16,750 nt of DNA from an uncultured Opitutaceae bacterium (GTDB lineage Bacteria; Verrucomicrobiota; Verrucomicrobiia; Opitutales; Opitutaceae): the NCBI GenBank assembly GCA_937958045.1, contig CALFXL010000046.1, positions 1 through 16,750 of the forward strand. The letters run 5' to 3'. The translations under genes were made by a program, and so were the position numbers. Positions 13,281 through 16,750 of this stretch are shown piece by piece; position 1 is the stretch's first letter; each line of letters starts with the position of its first letter. Under the pieces are notes generated by a model. That model saw only the letters and a program-made list of their open reading frames with translations. It was not told the DNA's origin and made no database searches.

Positions 13281-14782
13281 GGCGTTTTCTTCTTCAGCGT
13301 CGACGGCGCGGGGCCGGTGAAGTTGATCGTTTGTGTGAGCGTGAAGGTGCCGTCGGGATCGGAAAGCGTCATGACGATCGCGGTGGGGCCGCGGTAGTGT
13401 TCGAGCGGCGCTTGAACGACGAGCGGACGCACATCTTCGGCGAGCGCCGGAACTTCGATCGGTTCGTTCCAGCCGCTGACGATGAGCGTCGGATCGGAGA
13501 GCGTGAGCGCGAAACGTTGCGCGTGGTCGCGTTTGTTGACGAGGCGCACGAGGAACTGATTGCGCACGAAATGATCGTCCACGAAGTACGGCGCTCCGCC
13601 GAGCCGCGTGACCTGGGCGTTGGCGGGACGGACGGTGGAAAATGCAATCGTGGCGACGGCGGCGCCGACGGCGAGAAGCGCGGCGTACATGACCACGCGC
13701 GGACGAATCCAGCGGGTTTTTTCTCCACGAAAACCCGCGAGCGAGTCGTAGCGGATGAGGCCCTTGGGACGATTGATTTTTGTCATGACCTCATCACACG
13801 CATCGATACATGCGGCGCAGCCGATGCACTCGAGCTGGAGACCTTGGCGGATGTCGATGCCGGTGGGGCAGACACGCACGCAGCGATTGCAATCGACACA
13901 GGCGCCGGCGTCGGGAATGCCGAGTTTGCCGCGAGGCTCACCGCGTTTCGCATCGTAGCCGACGATCAACGAGTGGTCGTCGATGAGGACAGATTGGAGA
14001 CGGCCGTACGGGCAGATGATGAGGCAGAGCTGTTCGCGGAACCACGCGAAGTTTCCGTAGAGAATCGCGGTGAACAACGCGACGAACACAAACGCCGCCC
14101 AGTGTTCCGCAGGCGCCTCGTGCATCATCGCCCAGAGCTGCGGAATGGAGACGAAGTAAGCGAGGAAGAGGTGCGCGATCGTGGCCGAGACGATGACGTA
14201 GAGCAGGTGTTTGCCGCCGCGACGGATAATCTTGGTCGCAGTCCACGGAGCGGTATCGAGTGCACGGCGTGCGGTGGGATCGCCTTCGAAGAGCCGTTCG
14301 ATGCGACGATAGACATGATCGAGAAAAACGGTCTGCGGACAGGCCCAGCCGCACCAGACGCGACCGAGCAGGGCGGTGACGAGAAACAAACAGAAGCCCA
14401 ACCCCGTGATGCCGAAGAACAGCATCCAGATGTCTTGGAACGCGAACGTGAGGCCGAAGAGATGGAAACGTCGCGCGCCGATATCGAGGAAGACGGCGGG
14501 ATGCCCGCCGATATCGATCCACGGCAGGAGAAGGTAGATTGCGATCAACACCCAGCCGGACCAGATGCGCGCGCGGGTGAAGCGCCCCTGCACATCGGCC
14601 GGATGGAGGAAGAGACGCGATCCGTCATCGCGGATGGTGGTTACGGCGTCGCGCGTGGGCCGCGCGAAAGTCGCTGGGCGAGCTTTCGCATCGGAAGTCC
14701 GAGAACCGAATGACGAAGGGGCACGTGTCGGAATGTCGGACGGAGTCGGCGCATTCGTTTTATTGAGTGAGTTCTTCTGCAT
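13277..14782 (-). CDS. ccoG: Cbb3 oxidase accessory ferredoxin-like protein CcoG/FixG
   Basis: 501 residues. CcoG is an inner-membrane iron-sulfur protein required for cbb3 oxidase assembly, implicated in copper reduction for the oxidase. About 70 N-terminal residues are polar and cytoplasmic. Membrane spans follow (roughly 73-90, 112-140, 193-212, 228-245 and 362-382). CGWACPQ (144-150) and CLIICPYG (253-260) are membrane-linked Cys pairs. Two 4Fe-4S motifs follow: CVDCNRCVRVCPTGID (295-310) and CIGCAACIDAC (319-329). The last 110 or so residues form the beta-rich FixG C-terminal domain on the periplasmic side. It starts 28 bases after ccoP with GAGGG in reach as ribosome binding site. Its stop overlaps the next start. 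Confidence 0.95.
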   Translation of the reverse strand: MQKNSLNKTNAPTPSDIPTRAPSSFGSRTSDAKARPATFARPTRDAVTTIRDDGSRLFLHPADVQGRFTRARIWSGWVLIAIYLLLPWIDIGGHPAVFLDIGARRFHLFGLTFAFQDIWMLFFGITGLGFCLFLVTALLGRVWCGWACPQTVFLDHVYRRIERLFEGDPTARRALDTAPWTATKIIRRGGKHLLYVIVSATIAHLFLAYFVSIPQLWAMMHEAPAEHWAAFVFVALFTAILYGNFAWFREQLCLIICPYGRLQSVLIDDHSLIVGYDAKRGEPRGKLGIPDAGACVDCNRCVRVCPTGIDIRQGLQLECIGCAACIDACDEVMTKINRPKGLIRYDSLAGFRGEKTRWIRPRVVMYAALLAVGAAVATIAFSTVRPANAQVTRLGGAPYFVDDHFVRNQFLVRLVNKRDHAQRFALTLSDPTLIVSGWNEPIEVPALAEDVRPLVVQAPLEHYRGPTAIVMTLSDPDGTFTLTQTINFTGPAPSTLKKKTP

Positions 14783-14810
14783 TCGGGATCGGCCCTCGCG
14801 TTTGACGCCA

Positions 14811-15353
14811 TCATTCCGTGCCAGCAGGCGCGGTGTGATGACTCAGGATGAACGCGACGACTTCATTGACTTTCTTGCTGCCGAGCACGGGGCCCCATGA
14901 AGGCATGCCTTTGGCGGGCACACCGTTGTCGACGGTAGCGACAACTTGGAGTGGTTCACCGCCGTGGAGCCATTCGCTGTCCACGAGGCTGGGGCCGATG
15001 CCGCCTTGCAACGAATCGCCGTGACAGCTCGCGCACGTGGTTTTGTAGGTGACGGAACCTGGCGTGGTGAACGCGGAGTTGCGGCTCATCTTCCAGAGGG
15101 TGGCGTCGTCGCGCGGACCCGCGTCGGCGAGTTTGATCGCTTCGATGCGCGCGAGGTCGCGACGGAGTTCGGCCTCGTCGTTGCGGTTGCCGAAGATCTG
15201 GCGGTCGAACCAGTACACGATCGCGAAGGCGATGGCGCCGTAGAATGTGAGCAGCCACCAGTTGGGCAGGCGGCGGTCATATTCGGCGATGCCGTCGAAG
15301 ACGTGGTGCCGGATAGGATCTTCCTTGGGATCGCGAGGAGTTTCAGGCGTCAT
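14811..15353 (-). CDS. ccoP: Cbb3 cytochrome oxidase subunit III, one-haem form
   Basis: 180 residues. CcoP passes electrons to the oxidase core. The N-terminus is clearly CcoP: FDGIAEYDRRLPNWW (19-33) followed by a membrane span at about 32-50. A single c-type haem domain follows, CASCH at 107-111, with SLVDSEWLHGGEP and likely axial Met150 in KGMPSWG. Usual CcoP is about 300 residues with two haems; the retained domain looks like the first one (it has the LxDxxWLxGG pattern), and the second is absent. The reading frame ends cleanly and ccoG follows at 28 bases, so this is not an obvious sequencing break. It overlaps ccoQ by 11 bases and has no strong Shine-Dalgarno, so coupling is likely. 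Confidence 0.92.
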   Translation of the reverse strand: MTPETPRDPKEDPIRHHVFDGIAEYDRRLPNWWLLTFYGAIAFAIVYWFDRQIFGNRNDEAELRRDLARIEAIKLADAGPRDDATLWKMSRNSAFTTPGSVTYKTTCASCHGDSLQGGIGPSLVDSEWLHGGEPLQVVATVDNGVPAKGMPSWGPVLGSKKVNEVVAFILSHHTAPAGTE

Positions 15354-15528
15354 GGCTGGAAAGCGCTTTGGACGAGGATTCGAACGGGAGCTGGGAAAGG
15401 CGGTCGATTTGCCCGCGTTTCATGCGCAAGGCGCGCCACGCGAAGCAGGCGTAGATCGACGCCGAGGTAATGAAGGCGACGATGGTGAAAATGCTCACCC
15501 AGTTTTCGAAAAGGAGACGGCGGAACAT
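15343..15528 (-). CDS. ccoQ: Cbb3 oxidase small subunit CcoQ/FixQ
   Basis: 61 residues with one membrane span at about 10-30 (NWVSIFTIVAFITSASIYA) and a basic cytoplasmic tail beginning RALRMKRGQ. Size, topology and position between ccoNO and ccoP fit CcoQ, a small subunit that stabilises the oxidase. Sequence conservation in CcoQ is low, so position carries most of the evidence. It starts 15 bases after the ccoNO stop and overlaps ccoP by 11 bases. Confidence 0.85.
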   Translation of the reverse strand: MFRRLLFENWVSIFTIVAFITSASIYACFAWRALRMKRGQIDRLSQLPFESSSKALSSHDA

Positions 15529-15543
15529 GTGAGTGACCGATGA

Positions 15544-16750
15544 TTATTTCGCGGAGGCGGTGACTGCCGGGGAGGTGACCTTCTCGGATTTGCCGAGCGT
15601 CTGGAGGTAGGCGATGAGCGCGATGATCTCGCGATCGGCGGGGACGTCGTCGCCGTTTTCACGGAGACGCGACGAAATGACGCCGGCCTGGAAGCGGACT
15701 TCGTCGGCGATTTCCTCGGCGGTCATTTCCGGGAAAGGAACGCCGAGCGTGCGCTGGACCTTGATCTTGTTGTACAGCGCGCCGACATCGATGAGGCGCT
15801 CCGCGAGCCACGGATAGTTGGGCATGTTGGAATCTTCGGAGACTTCGCGCGGATTCATCATGTGGCGGTAGTGCCAGGTGTCGTTGTATTTTCCACCGAC
15901 GCGCGCGAGGTCGGGACCGGTTCGCTTGGAGCCCCATTGATACGGGTGGTCGTAGATGGATTCGCCGAGGCGCGAGTAATCGCCGTAGCGGAGTACGTCG
16001 GGCACGAGCGTGCGGATCATCTGCGAGTGGCAGTTGTAGCAACCCTCGCGGACGTAGATGTCGCGACCGGCGAGTTCGAGCGGTGTATAGACCGTTTGGA
16101 TACGGTCTTCGACGTTGGCGGCGCGGTGGATCAACGTGGTCGGGATGATCTGGATGAGACCACCGGCGGCGACGGCGATGAAAGTGAGGACCGTGAACGG
16201 CATGACGTTCACGATGAGTTTGTCGTACCAAGCGCCCCATTGGCTGTCGCGAACGCGATAGTGGGCGAAGGCGAGGATGACGCAGACGATGGTGCCGAAG
16301 AGACCACCGAGCATCACGAGATCGCTGCCGAAGAGCCAGGCGCAGGCAAAGAGCGAAGCGAGAACGGAGAAGAGCACCGGCGGATTGATGAAGGCACCGG
16401 CGAGACCGAGGCGGGGCTCGGCGGGTTTGTCTTCGACGAAGACCTCGATGGAGCCGTCGACGGGCTTCGCGCCGCGGAGCGTGCGGATCATGTTGTAGGC
16501 GAGCAGACCCCAGCCGACGAGGTAGAGACCGCCGCCGATGACGCGCATGAGCATCATGAGGCGGATGGATTTCAGCGTCTCGAGGAAGTTGGGATAAGCG
16601 AGGACGGTGCCGTTTTCGGTCGTGGCGCCGAGCATGAGGCCCTGGGTGATACCCGAGGTCCACATCGCGGCGACGTAGAGGAGGATGCCGACGGTACCGA
16701 GCCAGAAGTGGAGATTGGCGAGCGAGGTGGAGTGGAGCGGCTTGTTCCAG
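15544..16750 (-). CDS. ccoNO: Fused cbb3 oxidase subunits I and II (CcoNO), 5' end off window
   Basis: The frame stays open to the right edge, so 401 complete codons are visible and the catalytic part of CcoN is missing. The first 98 or so residues are the CcoN C-terminus (LANLHFWLGTVGILLYVAA and GITQGLMLGATTENG). The chain then continues without a stop through a linker with two further membrane spans (NPPVLFSVLASLFACAWLF and the span after it) into CcoO: a membrane anchor (WYDKLIVNVMPFTVL), the haem motif CYNCH in GRDIYVREGCYNCHSQMIR, GPDLARVGGKYND, and the likely axial Met in SNMPNYPWL. CcoN is the haem-copper core that reduces oxygen to water; CcoO is the monohaem cytochrome c subunit. It is the first visible gene of the operon. 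Confidence 0.95.
   Translation of the reverse strand, partial: WNKPLHSTSLANLHFWLGTVGILLYVAAMWTSGITQGLMLGATTENGTVLAYPNFLETLKSIRLMMLMRVIGGGLYLVGWGLLAYNMIRTLRGAKPVDGSIEVFVEDKPAEPRLGLAGAFINPPVLFSVLASLFACAWLFGSDLVMLGGLFGTIVCVILAFAHYRVRDSQWGAWYDKLIVNVMPFTVLTFIAVAAGGLIQIIPTTLIHRAANVEDRIQTVYTPLELAGRDIYVREGCYNCHSQMIRTLVPDVLRYGDYSRLGESIYDHPYQWGSKRTGPDLARVGGKYNDTWHYRHMMNPREVSEDSNMPNYPWLAERLIDVGALYNKIKVQRTLGVPFPEMTAEEIADEVRFQAGVISSRLRENGDDVPADREIIALIAYLQTLGKSEKVTSPAVTASAK

Noticed and set aside
12362..14713. A 783-codon open frame on the plus strand opposite ccoG, the DsbD_2 gene and the mini-fixH gene
   Set aside because: It is rich in Arg, Glu, Ala and Gly with no recognisable domain, and runs antisense to several genes with clear motifs. 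Long antisense frames are expected in GC-rich DNA.

Overview
The window reads as a stretch of chromosome from a GC-rich Gram-negative bacterium, most likely Verrucomicrobiota and probably near Opitutaceae. That placement is an inference from three things: the rplY-pth-rpsF-ssb housekeeping block, the secreted xylan-type glycoside hydrolases (GH115 and a malectin-like/GH3 protein), and a fused CcoNO cbb3 oxidase. No rRNA or other marker gene is present to confirm it.

Region 1 (1-2457) is housekeeping. A complete tRNA-Asn(GTT) on the minus strand lies divergent from a plus-strand run: ribosomal protein L25/Ctc, peptidyl-tRNA hydrolase, ribosomal protein S6 and single-strand DNA-binding protein. 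pth and rpsF overlap by 20 bases. The run ends at a strong intrinsic terminator at 2430-2457.

Region 2 (2477-8400, minus strand) holds two large secreted carbohydrate-active enzymes. Transcribed first is a GH3 enzyme of the beta-xylosidase/beta-glucosidase type with an N-terminal malectin-like domain, then a GH115 alpha-glucuronidase. Together they would remove (4-O-methyl)glucuronic acid from xylan and hydrolyse xylo-oligosaccharides. The 287-base gap between them has no gene but carries a perfect hairpin. No transporter or regulator accompanies them here.

Region 3 (8501-16750, minus strand) is a microaerobic respiration operon read from right to left: ccoNO (fused, cut by the window edge), ccoQ, a one-haem ccoP, ccoG, a 55-codon membrane microprotein in the ccoH/fixH position, a DsbD_2/TauE-SafE-like membrane protein, the ccoI copper P-type ATPase, and hemN. 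Spacing is tight (overlaps of 3 and 11 bases, gaps of 1 to 35 bases), which suggests one transcript making the high-affinity oxidase, its copper and assembly factors, and oxygen-independent haem synthesis. Its promoter lies beyond the right edge.

The gene content is mostly recognisable and I see no wholly new system. The points most worth a second look are in the cbb3 operon: the microprotein where FixH should be, the one-haem CcoP, the two extra membrane spans in the CcoN-CcoO junction, and the lack of ccoS.
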